A stretch of DNA of 64,000 nt, taken from Sphaerulina vaccinii (taxonomy: Eukaryota > Ascomycota > Dothideomycetes > Mycosphaerellales > Mycosphaerellaceae). The stretch spans positions 1,178,001 through 1,242,000 of the forward strand of contig JAKUDP010000010.1 in NCBI GenBank assembly GCA_022570795.1. Reading direction: 5' to 3'. Positions 34,272 through 43,132 of the stretch are shown here, in pieces. A program made the position numbers and the translations under genes. The notes under the pieces are model-generated. The model worked only from the letters and a program-made list of their open reading frames with translations. It had not been told where the DNA came from and did not search any database. The first letter of the stretch is position 1, and every line of letters begins with the position of its first letter.

Positions 34272-35585
34272 ATGCGTTACGCTATCGCCCCAGCTGCCCT
34301 CGCGGCCGTCGCTGCTGCCGTTGCAGTCCCACAAGGTGTTACTGAGAACATCACTCCATCGACCTCTCTCCCAGCTGGCTGCTCTCCAGACTACCCAGGC
34401 ACTTTCGAGATCCAGGTTGTCAACGTTACCGCCCCAGCCAAGGTCAAGAGAGATGCGCTCATCCTCACCCTCTCCGGTGGTGTCCTTAAGGACGCTCAAG
34501 GACGTACTGGTTACATTGCTGCCAACCGTCAATTCCAGTTCGATGGTCCAGCTCAGACTGGTGCTATCTACACTGCTGGATGGGGTGTCTGCCAGAACAA
34601 CACCCTCGCACTTGGTAGCGATGTTGTCTTCCAGCAATGCTTGAGCGGTACCTTCTACAACCTGTACGATGAGGCTACCTCTGCTCAATGCTCTCCAATC
34701 TACATTGAGGCTATCAACGGTGGTCGTGCTTCTGCCGCTGCCTCTGTCCAGCCTGATGGACAGCCAACAGCTTCCCCACAGGCTGCCAGCCAGATCGGAG
34801 GTGAGATGATCATGCACAGATCTGAGAGAGGGACATTCGCTGACTTGCAACAGATGGACAGGTTCAAGCTAGCACCGGAGCCGTAACGCAGATAGGCGAT
34901 GGGCAGGTAAGACAAGAGGTCGAAGAATCCCATCGGAGGAGCATGCTAACAATCCGAGAAGATCCAAGCCCCAACCGGAGCTCCTGTGTCCCAGCTAAGC
35001 GATGGGCAGCTTCAGGCCCCAACTGGGGCTCCAGTCACCCAGGTAAGATATCTACAACCCGTCTTTGAAGGCCTGAATTCAGCTAACGACGAAATGGAAA
35101 GATCACAGACGGTCAGGTAAGACAGTCTGTCTATATACCAGCGCATAGAACCCTGCTAACCTCCCCATGGATTCAAGCCCCAACGACTAAGGCCACCGGT
35201 GCCCCAGTTACTCAGGTAAGATTGATCACCTCCAATAAGTACGAACTACGCTAATGATTTGGGCAGATTTCGGACGGGTGAGACACATACTCCACTCCTC
35301 TATGTGCTAGAGCTGCTTACTGACCCATCACACCAGACAAATTCAGGCTCCGACTTCGACTGGTTCCCCAGTCACTCAGGTAAGCTCCTTCTCAATATGC
35401 CTAAGATGTCTTCGAAGCTGACCTCCCTTTTGATCGGTGATGGCCAGATCCAGGCGCCTGTTAACGGCACCAAGACCTCCGCTACCCCAAGCGTTGCTGT
35501 CTACACTGGCGCTGCTACCCTCCAGACCATGCGCAGCGAGCTTTTCGGTCTCGCAGCCGGTGTCCTCGCCGTTGCCATGCTCTAA
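34272..35585 (+). CDS. PIR-repeat cell-wall protein with N-terminal four-cysteine domain and GPI-like tail; repeats split into tiny exons
   Basis: Proposed exons: 34272-34800, 34854-34906, 34962-35042, 35102-35116 (or to 35111), 35178-35215, 35267-35277, 35337-35379 and 35418-35585, about 310 residues. A signal peptide (MRYAIAPAALAAVAAAVAVP) precedes a KR processing-like site at 59-60. A four-cysteine domain follows (C37, C107, C123, C140; spacing 69-15-16, close to the yeast PIR C-terminal module). Then come PIR units of the type QIGDGQVQA, QLSDGQLQA, QITDGQ, QISDGQIQA, QIGDGQIQA, whose internal Gln is the ester link to beta-1,3-glucan. The end NGTKTSA...LFGLAAGVLAVAML looks like a GPI signal. 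Domain order is the reverse of yeast PIR proteins. The exon 4/5 junction is uncertain: see findings. Confidence 0.8.
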
Positions 35586-37354
35586 GCATTGGGTCTTCAG
35601 ACGACTCCATTTCTACCAAGACGCATGTGGAAACACATGTGGCTACGATCCTTTACGGCTATCAATACAGGACGGCTACGGGTGATACCACGAAAGTTTG
35701 ATTTATGATTCGAAATGTGCATATGAACGATCCTTTGAAGAACAGCTCGACGGACAACGGTACGACTTTGCAGTTGAAAACGCGAGGGATGATCATGGCA
35801 CGGCCCATGACTTAATAATGTTTGCAATGAGCTGAACGGTGTCGGAAGGATCCGACAGCGAGCGTTTGGAAGCGCGGAGTATGAGGCCTGTTCTTGACAT
35901 TGCCTGACAGTTTGTTCTTGCTTTTTGCATGGCATGGCGATTGATATTTAGCGCCATGTGCAGCGAGAGTAGCGTTTGCATTCCTTGTCACATAGTTGTG
36001 GCTGAGGTGACTGCATTGGGTAGTACCGAAATGGCATCAAGCAAGCATGTGATTCAGATCCACATTCCCTTCCGCTCAACGTTTCACCTTTCGATAGCTT
36101 ACCCGCTGACGGACCTTTTCTCATCTGTACGCGTGGCATGCTTTGCGCCATCAACCAATCTCATCCTTGGTCATGCATTTCCAGGCCGTTCATCAGATGG
36201 TCCTGACTTCTCTTTGTACACGGCCTTCAACGAATGAGCGAAATGTTCGTCAGATCTCCATTTTATCTGGATCCGAAGGTCTGCCTCGGGAGAGCCGCGA
36301 GTTCTTCATGTTGCCACAGCACATCACGAAACCTCCTGGCATGTTGCTCGCGTGATGCAGTTTCGCATTCGTAGGACTCTCACGTTCACGTTCACGTAGC
36401 CAAGACTCTATAGTTTGGCTGACCTCGACCAACACCAACATCCGCCGTACAATGCCGGTACGCTGGTAAACTTCGTTGGACATCCAATAGACCTCTACTC
36501 GTCTTCAACCATATGCAGAGCAAGACTCATGTCACACGCACACTTACCGTGAAGTCAAGACAAGAAACCAACACGAAAAGTCTGCTCAATTAAGATGCTT
36601 GGGCTTGTGGTCCGAGCATGCCTGGCAATCTCTTCGGATCTTGGATAGAGCTTATCGAAAGCTACGTCTTGGATGCCTTGGACTTGTGGCATGGGGACTG
36701 GACGGACTACATGTACTTACTTGGACGACTAATAAGGCCATGACTCTTTACAGCGATGTGTCCATCCTACACACTCTAGACAAGATGTGCGTATGAAGCA
36801 ACAAATATGCACAAGGCAGTCCTGGCAGGCTTCGTGGCCCATCCTCCAAGAATCAAGGAAGACAGTGATTGCTATGGTAAGCTCTGCCTACATCGAGCAG
36901 CCTGGAGCCTGCGAAGATGCCAAAGCTTTACACGACTGTGCTTACTGGCTCTGTATCTCATGGTGCGGGCGACTGACGGACCAAGTCTGAACGTCTTAGC
37001 ATGGATTATTCGCAGCATTGGAGACTATTCCACATGTACTCAAGGCCCAAACAAAGCTCGTGTTGATTCAATGCACCGGCGATTCTGCCTTCGAAGGTCA
37101 GTTGTTATGATGTGTGGATCGCACACAGTCGAGATGCATGGTGCGCCCAGGACAGTGTCAGCCGCCACTCGCGAAGCTCCGTCCTGCAGTCGCAATCCGA
37201 GTCAATCAAAGCGCAGCCAGCCGAGAATTTGCTTCGAACGACAAAGCTGAGATGGCGTGAAGAGGCAGACTCATCATGCAGTTGACTTCCCGCAAGCAGG
37301 ATCCGATCACCCCCCTCCAATGCACAGCGAAGCATCGCTATGCAATCAATGGGG
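35586..37354. other. 1.8 kb region without a supported gene
   Basis: Short ORFs only. No repeat, RNA gene or transposon remnant was recognised before the hairpin array at 37355. Confidence 0.45.
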
Positions 37355-37510
37355 GATGTCAAGCCTTGCGGCGAACATCAAAAGTGGATATCAGGCCTTG
37401 CGGCGAACATCAAGAGAGGATATCAGGCCTTGCGGCGAACATCAAAGAGAGGATATCAAGCCTTGCGGCGAACATCGAAAAGAGGACATCAAGCCAATTC
37501 GCATATCAGG
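37355..37510 (-). repeat. Hairpin array A: four tandem ~32-nt units plus a diverged fifth
   Basis: Units at 37355-37379, 37387-37411, 37419-37443 and 37452-37476 are spaced 32, 32 and 33 nt. On the minus strand the common unit reads arm GATGTTCGCC, loop GCAA, arm GGCCTGATATC. It pairs as 3 bp next to the loop, a small internal loop, then 6 bp (GATGTT with GATATC, allowing G-T). GCAA is a GNRA tetraloop only when read on the minus strand, the sense strand of the gene ending at 37615. A diverged unit covers ~37485-37520. Any coding potential (repeated ALRRTSKRGYQ) looks incidental. Confidence 0.85.
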
Positions 37511-37614
37511 CTGGAGATGTGAACAAGTTAGCATTGCGTGATCCATCGACAGCAGTCTAAGCCGTCTTCATGTCGCCTATGGCAAAAATGGTGCGTCAAG
37601 ATGTGCTGCCAATA

Positions 37615-38386
37615 TCAGGCTGTCGGCAATCGAGGCTGGTCGGGCATATCCTCATCCAGACTTAACGCAGCCATTTTGCGGATCAGCTCAATTACATCTT
37701 CTGTCTGGACGGATGTCCCTGTTCGTGCATCTTCGGCGCGAGCAGCTTGTGACGCATCCGAGTGCACCTTGGTAACTTGTGCTCTGTTGATGAGGGACTG
37801 TTGTGCGGTGGACGCGGCGACGGATGCTGTGGTGGTGATGGTGCCAGGATGTGCGTCTCTGGGCTCTGGCTCTGGCACTGAATCGCTAGGTGGCTTCGTC
37901 ACAATTGGGCGGACACCTGGTAGTCGTACACGGCACCAGTCTGTTTTGATTTCCATCTCGGGACGACTTCTGGTGAATGATGCGCGACGATCGAGCATTT
38001 TTCTTTGCCTAGTGGGTGCCGAGCCGAGCTGAAGTGGTGGCAGTCCCGCGTTCGCCCGTGCTGCTTGTGCTGCATCGCGTTCCTGGATGGTTCTAGTCAG
38101 TCCTGAAAAGCCTCGATGTCAGACTCATAGAGAGACGTACATCACATAAATTGTTCAACACAGACAAGCGCTGCTTCTGCAGCTGATCCCACACCATCGC
38201 TTCCTCGAGCTGGTCCTGAGTCCACCCATCAAGCTCGTTCAGCCGCAAGTATTGAGCGGCGCAGAAGTGGACGTGATCCCTGAGAGCGCTGATTGATGTT
38301 TCGTGCCTGCGAGGCAGCAGAGCAACCGCATCTGTGATATAGAAGGTCGGCATGGTCGTGGTCGCGGTTGTGGCTGTGGTTATCAT
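37615..38386 (-). CDS. Hypothetical protein, lineage-specific, upstream of hairpin array A
   Basis: Exons 38386-38141 and 38082-37615 give 237 residues; the intron is 58 nt (donor GTACGT, branch CTGACT, acceptor CCAG). An in-frame ATG at 38353 (MPTFYITDAV) may be the true start. Exon 1 encodes a compact, probably helical segment (SALRDHVHFCAAQYLRLNELDGWTQDQLEEAMVWDQLQKQRLSVLNNLCD). The rest is Ala/Thr/Pro-rich and probably disordered, ending in an acidic helix-like DVIELIRKMAALSLDED. I recognise no domain. It is divergent from the first KH gene and has its own hairpin array just past its stop. Confidence 0.6.
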
Positions 38387-38684
38387 TTGAGGTCAGATTG
38401 CTGAAGAGCGAGAAAGATTGATGTCGGCGAAGAAAATTTGTGACGCGCCAATGTTTATGTTCGAAATTCAAACTTCCACGAACATCAACAGCATCCACGC
38501 GCAACGCAAGACAGATCATCAACCACCAATCACAACACCATCGTGTTACTACCATCCACATCCGCCAGGAATCTGTCTCTCTGTGCAATCAGTACAGCAT
38601 CACCGCCAACGCAGTTCACCAACCACGCCACCGTATCTACACCTGGCGCTCGGGAACTTTCGTCGCGCTGGACAGAGAACAGAA

Positions 38685-39407
38685 ATGGCAGGCCGTCCTT
38701 CGGGCAGACAGCCCCAAAGGCTTCCGTATGGACGCGTCAGAGAACTGATGAGTGTGCCAGCCAGATTTGCTGGTGTCATTATTGGCAAGGCAGGAGAGAC
38801 CGTAAAGGATATGCAGAAAAGGACTGGCTGCAAGATCTTCGTGGCCCATCAGCTTTCAGGTCGCGACGACTGTACTGTCGTCCTCACGGGCACAATCTAC
38901 GCCGTCTATCGAGCATTTCGCCTGCTTTCCGATGAAGTTCCCGGAGCCTGTCCGCAACAACGAACCTCATCATCCCGAGTGTCACAACCATCGCCACAGA
39001 AAGAGATTCCAAGTCTTCTGCAGCTTACATTGAGGACTGCTGCGAAATTGCGGCATCTCTTTGACGAAGACGAGATTTCCTTGTTCATCGGACTTCCCTT
39101 GCATTTACGATTGAATCTCATCGAGCAAATCGACGAGCAACTCCAGCTCTACAGTGGTGAAGATAACCTCGCAACCCGACGTGTGCTCACGAGTGGCGCA
39201 GAGACGATATCGCAATTGCCCGGCAGTGGAGAGACTCCTACTCTTGCACCTTTAGCGCGGGCAGCATTGATTAGCCTGGAGATGCGCGAAAAGTGGCAAC
39301 AATGGCGGGAGCGAGAACATGCGGACGATGACACTGATGACGACGAGCAGCTAGGAGACAGTCTTGCTGCTTTGCTAGCTATGCCGCTGATCGATCGAAC
39401 GTTCTGA
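38685..39407 (+). CDS. Single KH-domain RNA-binding protein, first of two tandem paralogues
   Basis: 240 residues from the ATG at 38685; the frame stays open upstream to 38418, but that part reads like leader sequence. A type I KH domain occupies ~22-86 (VPARFAGVIIGKAGETVKDMQKRTGCKIFVA) with the GXXG loop GKAG at 34-37. After a Ser/Pro linker, a second conserved block (~108-178: PSLLQLTLRTAAKLRHLF, GLPLHLRLNLIE, RRVLTSGAETISQL) matches the neighbouring paralogue. The C-terminus is acidic (HADDDTDDDEQ). KH domains bind short single-stranded RNA or DNA stretches. Hairpin array B begins 127 bp past the stop. Confidence 0.8.
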   Translation: MAGRPSGRQPQRLPYGRVRELMSVPARFAGVIIGKAGETVKDMQKRTGCKIFVAHQLSGRDDCTVVLTGTIYAVYRAFRLLSDEVPGACPQQRTSSSRVSQPSPQKEIPSLLQLTLRTAAKLRHLFDEDEISLFIGLPLHLRLNLIEQIDEQLQLYSGEDNLATRRVLTSGAETISQLPGSGETPTLAPLARAALISLEMREKWQQWREREHADDDTDDDEQLGDSLAALLAMPLIDRTF

Positions 39408-39533
39408 GTACCAGGACATTCAGCGATCTCATGGTGCAGACTGCTCCACGTCGCCCATGGCCTCGAATGTCTGGCCAATGGTCTGACGTTCATCCCTTCA
39501 TGGTGACTTCGCAGCTCTACATTCCTCTTCTGA

Positions 39534-39686
39534 GACATTGGCTTCACAGTTTGATGTTCTTCTTCGTTGATATTGGCCGAGAGGCTGATGTTCCTTCCTT
39601 GATATCAGCCGAGAGGCTGGTATCCCCATCCTTGATATCGGCCGAGAGGCTTGATACTCCTTGGTATTGGCTTCTAAGCTTGATAC
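39534..39686 (+). repeat. Hairpin array B: five tandem ~24-nt hairpin units downstream of the first KH gene
   Basis: Units: 39534-39558, 39569-39592, 39601-39624, 39634-39657 and 39663-39686, spaced 29-35 nt. The clearest (39601) is arm GATATCAGCC, loop GAGA, arm GGCTGGTATC: ten pairs with one G-T. The unit at 39569 also pairs along ten positions, with several G-T pairs; the others need one bulged T. Loops are TCAC, GAGA, GAGA, GAGA and TCTA. GAGA is a GNRA tetraloop on the plus strand, the sense strand of the KH gene. Confidence 0.85.
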
Positions 39687-40704
39687 TCCCCATCAATCGA
39701 TCGGGCCGCGTATGCCTGGCGCTTGGAGGGGACTGGAAGTTTCCGTCCGCAAGGGAAATATCATAACCAAATCGAGACTTGGGGGTTCTGCCAACGATCG
39801 CATAGCGGCATGACACGCGAAGACAGAATCATCAATAATCACGAACACGTAATCGGAAAGTCCAGGATGAGAATTGAAGAGACGACTATGATCGTCGTTG
39901 ATCGAGCAGTTCGTATCCGAATTGGCAGCATCATTTGCTGTAGCTTACATTTGATGGTCAAGACCCAGTAAATGTCTCATGGCAGCGCCGTAGACATTAT
40001 CGGTAACACAGAGATTCTCAAAGGAACCAAATCAGGGCCTCTCGGTTCGGTGAGTAACACTATCCTGCCATGTTGGTTGCAAGTGCAATGGCGTAGTGGC
40101 AGGAGAATCTGCCGAGAGCCTCGACAGACAGCTGATGTCTCTCTGCCAGAAAGCAGAAATATTTCGCTGATCTGGTCGTGCCTGTAGTGCCATGGACATT
40201 GTCGATAACGCAGAGAGGCACAGAACATCAGCGTGAGATCTCGCCGTTTCGCAGCCAAGGTCTGTCTCTCGTGAACTGTAATTCGAGAGACCTCTCCTCC
40301 ACATGCAGAGTGGCGTGCAAGCCTCAACGATCTTGAGGATTGCTTGATACTTAGAAGACGGTCCTTCGTTTTGAGTGTTCTGGCCCAAGTATCTCTGTTT
40401 ACGTTATTGATTCGTTCATTTATGCAGGCTAAGCTTCGGTGCTATGGTCAGCAGCAGACGTGAAGCTCACATATGTCTCAAATCAGAACTCACGCCACCC
40501 ACTTGAACGCGAATCAACAACCTCAGCAAAACAACCACCACATAATCTCTACGACAAAGCGCTGCTAGCTCGTCGAGTCCCACAGAAGCCATTGCCAACT
40601 ACGACTTACGACACCGGAACCACGGACAACCCCTCCTTCTGTGCCATTTTGCCACAACAACCGCGACATCTCTCCACCAACTTCGCCAAACCGCATCATC
40701 GACA
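39687..40704. other. Spacer between the two KH genes
   Basis: About 1 kb without a gene. Two diverged copies of a ~22 nt segment (GTAGACATTATCGGTAACA near 39991; ATGGACATTGTCGATAACG near 40192) suggest an older duplication. A weak hairpin-like unit may sit at 40134-40163. The last ~250 bp serve as the second KH gene's promoter/leader. Confidence 0.45.
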
Positions 40705-41574
40705 ATGCTTCTCGCGCCCCATACGAGGTGGGGTTTAACGGGAATCATGAAGATCGATGATAAGCGCGCCAAACAGCATGCCATCGCGAGCATGTCGAGC
40801 GTCACCACATCCGCCGTGGAGAACAATGCCGGTGGAAGCGCCAAACAGACCGTGAGGATACCAGCAAGATTCGGTGGGGTCGTTATCGGCAAAGCTGGAA
40901 GGAGTGCAAAGTACATGGAGTCCAGGACGGGCTGCAGGATCTGTGTGGTCAGAAATCAGTATGCAGTCCAACATTGCAGCGTCATCGTGAAGGGCGACAT
41001 CGACGGCATTGCACGCGTCGAGAGCATGATTCGGCGAAAAGTCGCAGAAGCTTTTCGTCAGGAGTATCTCTATCCACCTAGAACACCACCACAACAACGA
41101 GCACAACCATCGCCGTTGCCACAGGCGAACTCTCCACAGCCACAGAGAGCCGCTCCAAGTCTGATGCACCTCGCACTGAAAGCTAGTGCTTTACAGTGGC
41201 ATCTGTTTGAAACTGGAGACATTCCAATGTTAGCTGGACTTCCCTTGCAGATACGGTTGGCACTCGCCGAATATCTACACTTCTATGGCGCTGTGGTCGG
41301 CGTCGCCACCTGGAAGGTCCTCAAGAGTGGCTCAGAGACGATGTCGCACCTCAATTTAGCAGATGTCGTCGGCCAAGGCAGTCTTGCCATCAGTCGATTC
41401 CTGGAGCAATGCGCTCAGCCGCGGCGTTTCGATAGGCGCAATGCTCGAGAGTATCTCCCAGAGGGTGACGCTTATGAGCTGGAGTACATGCCCACACCTG
41501 CTGGACCCCTGGAGATCGATGACAGCGAAGCGTTGTTCAATTTAGTTGCAGTTCCACTGCACTGTGAGACTTAA
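40705..41574 (+). CDS. Single KH-domain RNA-binding protein, second tandem paralogue
   Basis: 289 residues from the first ATG; in-frame ATGs at 40747 and 40792 are possible, and the latter best matches the paralogue's N-terminal length. KH domain: IPARFGGVVIGKAGRSAKYMESRTGCRICVV with GKAG loop, and a long Pro/Gln-rich linker (PPRTPPQQRAQPSPLPQANSP). The shared C-terminal block is PSLMHLALKASALQWHLF, GLPLQIRLALAE, WKVLKSGSETMSHL. KH cores are more alike than the linkers, so the duplication is not recent. No known family name fits the C-terminal block. Hairpin array C starts 51 bp past the stop. Confidence 0.8.
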   Translation: MLLAPHTRWGLTGIMKIDDKRAKQHAIASMSSVTTSAVENNAGGSAKQTVRIPARFGGVVIGKAGRSAKYMESRTGCRICVVRNQYAVQHCSVIVKGDIDGIARVESMIRRKVAEAFRQEYLYPPRTPPQQRAQPSPLPQANSPQPQRAAPSLMHLALKASALQWHLFETGDIPMLAGLPLQIRLALAEYLHFYGAVVGVATWKVLKSGSETMSHLNLADVVGQGSLAISRFLEQCAQPRRFDRRNAREYLPEGDAYELEYMPTPAGPLEIDDSEALFNLVAVPLHCET

Positions 41575-41624
41575 TGGACCTGGTGTCATTCTCGTCTGAT
41601 GTTGACTTGCTCACATCCCCACCC

Positions 41625-41759
41625 GATATCTAGTCTTTTTGGCTTGATGTCTCCTCTACACGGTGTTTTGTCTTCGGGCATGATACCTCTTCTACACGGT
41701 GTTTTGTCTTCGGGCATGATACCTCTTATACACGATGTTCTGTCTTCGGGCATAATATC
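41625..41759 (+). repeat. Hairpin array C: four tandem 26-27 nt units, three with UUCG-type loops
   Basis: Units: 41625-41651, 41662-41687, 41698-41723 and 41734-41759, spaced 36-37 nt. Units two and three: arm GGTGTTTTGTC, loop TTCG, arm GGCATGATACC. Unit four: arm GATGTTCTGTC, loop TTCG, arm GGCATAATATC. Eleven positions with one mismatch at the fifth from the loop. Between units three and four, two stem positions change in a pairing-preserving way (G-C to A-T at the second pair; T-G to T-A at the sixth). The first unit has a T5 loop but the same arms and mismatch position. Confidence 0.87.
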
Positions 41760-42114
41760 TTCCATTACTGTCTGGGCATTAGCAAAATGCCACGGCGTAG
41801 AGGAGGATCTGTCCTATGCTCTCTTGACCGCATCTGGTGCTGTATTCCTGACTCACGATATCTCATCCTGCCGCTCCATGCAAGCACACCACTCTCTCTT
41901 CCCAAGCAACACTCCATGGCATTGTATGTGAAGATGCGGCAGGAACCGGTCGCCAGTCGCCTTGCAGAGAACAGCCTCAGGTGTCCATATACTAGCGCGC
42001 GGCAACGGCCGGCGCTAGTATGTTTGACTTAAGAACTTCGCCTGAATTCCTCGAACTTTCTTCCTCTCTTCCTTATATGATTTCGGCAGCATGGTCTTGA
42101 GATCACTTCTACCC

Positions 42115-42302
42115 GATGTTTTGCTGAAAAGCATGATGTCCCCTACTTTCCGGATGTTTTGCCGATAGGCATGATGTCTCGCGTTCGCGGCAACGCCTGA
42201 CGCAGACATGGTGTCGAGAGGCAACCATGTCCCCATGTTGGTCTTGTTTACAAGGCTATTAGCTGGGTCAATTCAGATGTTGTCGTCGCGAGGCGCAATA
42301 TT
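42115..42302 (+). repeat. Hairpin array D: four further hairpin units with GNRA-like loops
   Basis: Units: 42115-42140 (loop GAAA), 42153-42178 (loop GATA), 42205-42231 (loop GAGA) and 42276-42302 (loop GCGA). The first two share arms GATGTTTTGC[T/C] and [A/G]GCATGATGTC with the same central T-T mismatch as array C. The third pairs GACATGG with CCATGTC around a bulged A. The last two units and their 3' flanks (CCCATGT..., ...TTTACA) are ~71 bp diverged direct copies. No supported gene lies between this array and the second KH gene's stop, 540 bp upstream. Confidence 0.78.
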
Positions 42303-43132
42303 CCCATGTGGTTCTGTTTACAGATACCTGCCATTTTTTCATCATCTCTGCTGCTTTCTACAGAGCAGTGATTTGGAGAAGAGACTCTCTTCTTCCATCC
42401 TTTGTCGACTCTACATCCTGACGCATCTAACATGTGCCTCTCGCAGTCTGACCACGACTCTGCACTCGGCAGCACAAGCCAACTTCTCTGCAGCGCGTCT
42501 TTCGCAACGACAGTAGCCATTTTTTCTCGCCGCCCCTCTCACTGAGCAGTGCCGCGAGCTGGTTCCTCGATCCCGCCCCGAATGGCATAAGGAAATCAAG
42601 CACAGAAACAGTGCCAACCTGGTAGCGCAGCGCGCGCAATACATGGACTGAGCACGATATCACAGCAACATGAAAGCTATGCCACTACGTACCGAGATGT
42701 CGCGTGCTCCAGATCTCATGCACTTGGCAGAGAAGAAGGTCCAGCGAGCGGATTATCTCTGGCTCTAAGACAGTCTCCGCGCAGCCACGTCTCCGAAGAT
42801 GAGCACGAGGAAAGACAGCTGCTCCTCAGAGGGCTCGAGTTTGGCTGAGAGCGGCGACGCAGGATTGCAAGATACAGTGTCACAACGCAGGAATGGTTCA
42901 CAGCAGCTCCTGAACCATTGCGGCAGAACAAGGTCACGAAACGAAATACTTCGTTTGTTTGCATTATTGGAGCTTTGGGCATTCTCGACACCTGGATGTC
43001 TACCGAGCACCTTTGCCTCCCTAGAAACGCCTCCCAAATGCCATTCAACAGTGGTATCTTCTCCATCACCGCCAATGCTCATCATTTCATGCAATGCACC
43101 ATATCCCATCACTCATCCAATCAATGCAGATC
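42303..43132. other. Intergenic region; no supported gene
   Basis: About 830 bp. Short ORFs only. It includes the 3' end of the next minus-strand gene. Confidence 0.45.

Noticed and set aside
37355..37510. Array A as a CRISPR array
   Set aside because: A fungal genome; the ~25 nt repeats are separated by only 7-8 nt of similar sequence, so there are no unique spacers.
37257..37560. ORFs with repeated ALRRTSKRGYQ peptides across array A
   Set aside because: The peptide repeat follows from the 32-33 nt DNA repeat in several frames at once; the fold, not the peptide, is conserved across arrays.
39991..40215. Diverged ~22 nt direct repeat between the KH genes as more hairpin units
   Set aside because: They do not fold into the same stem plus tetraloop; at best old, decayed copies.
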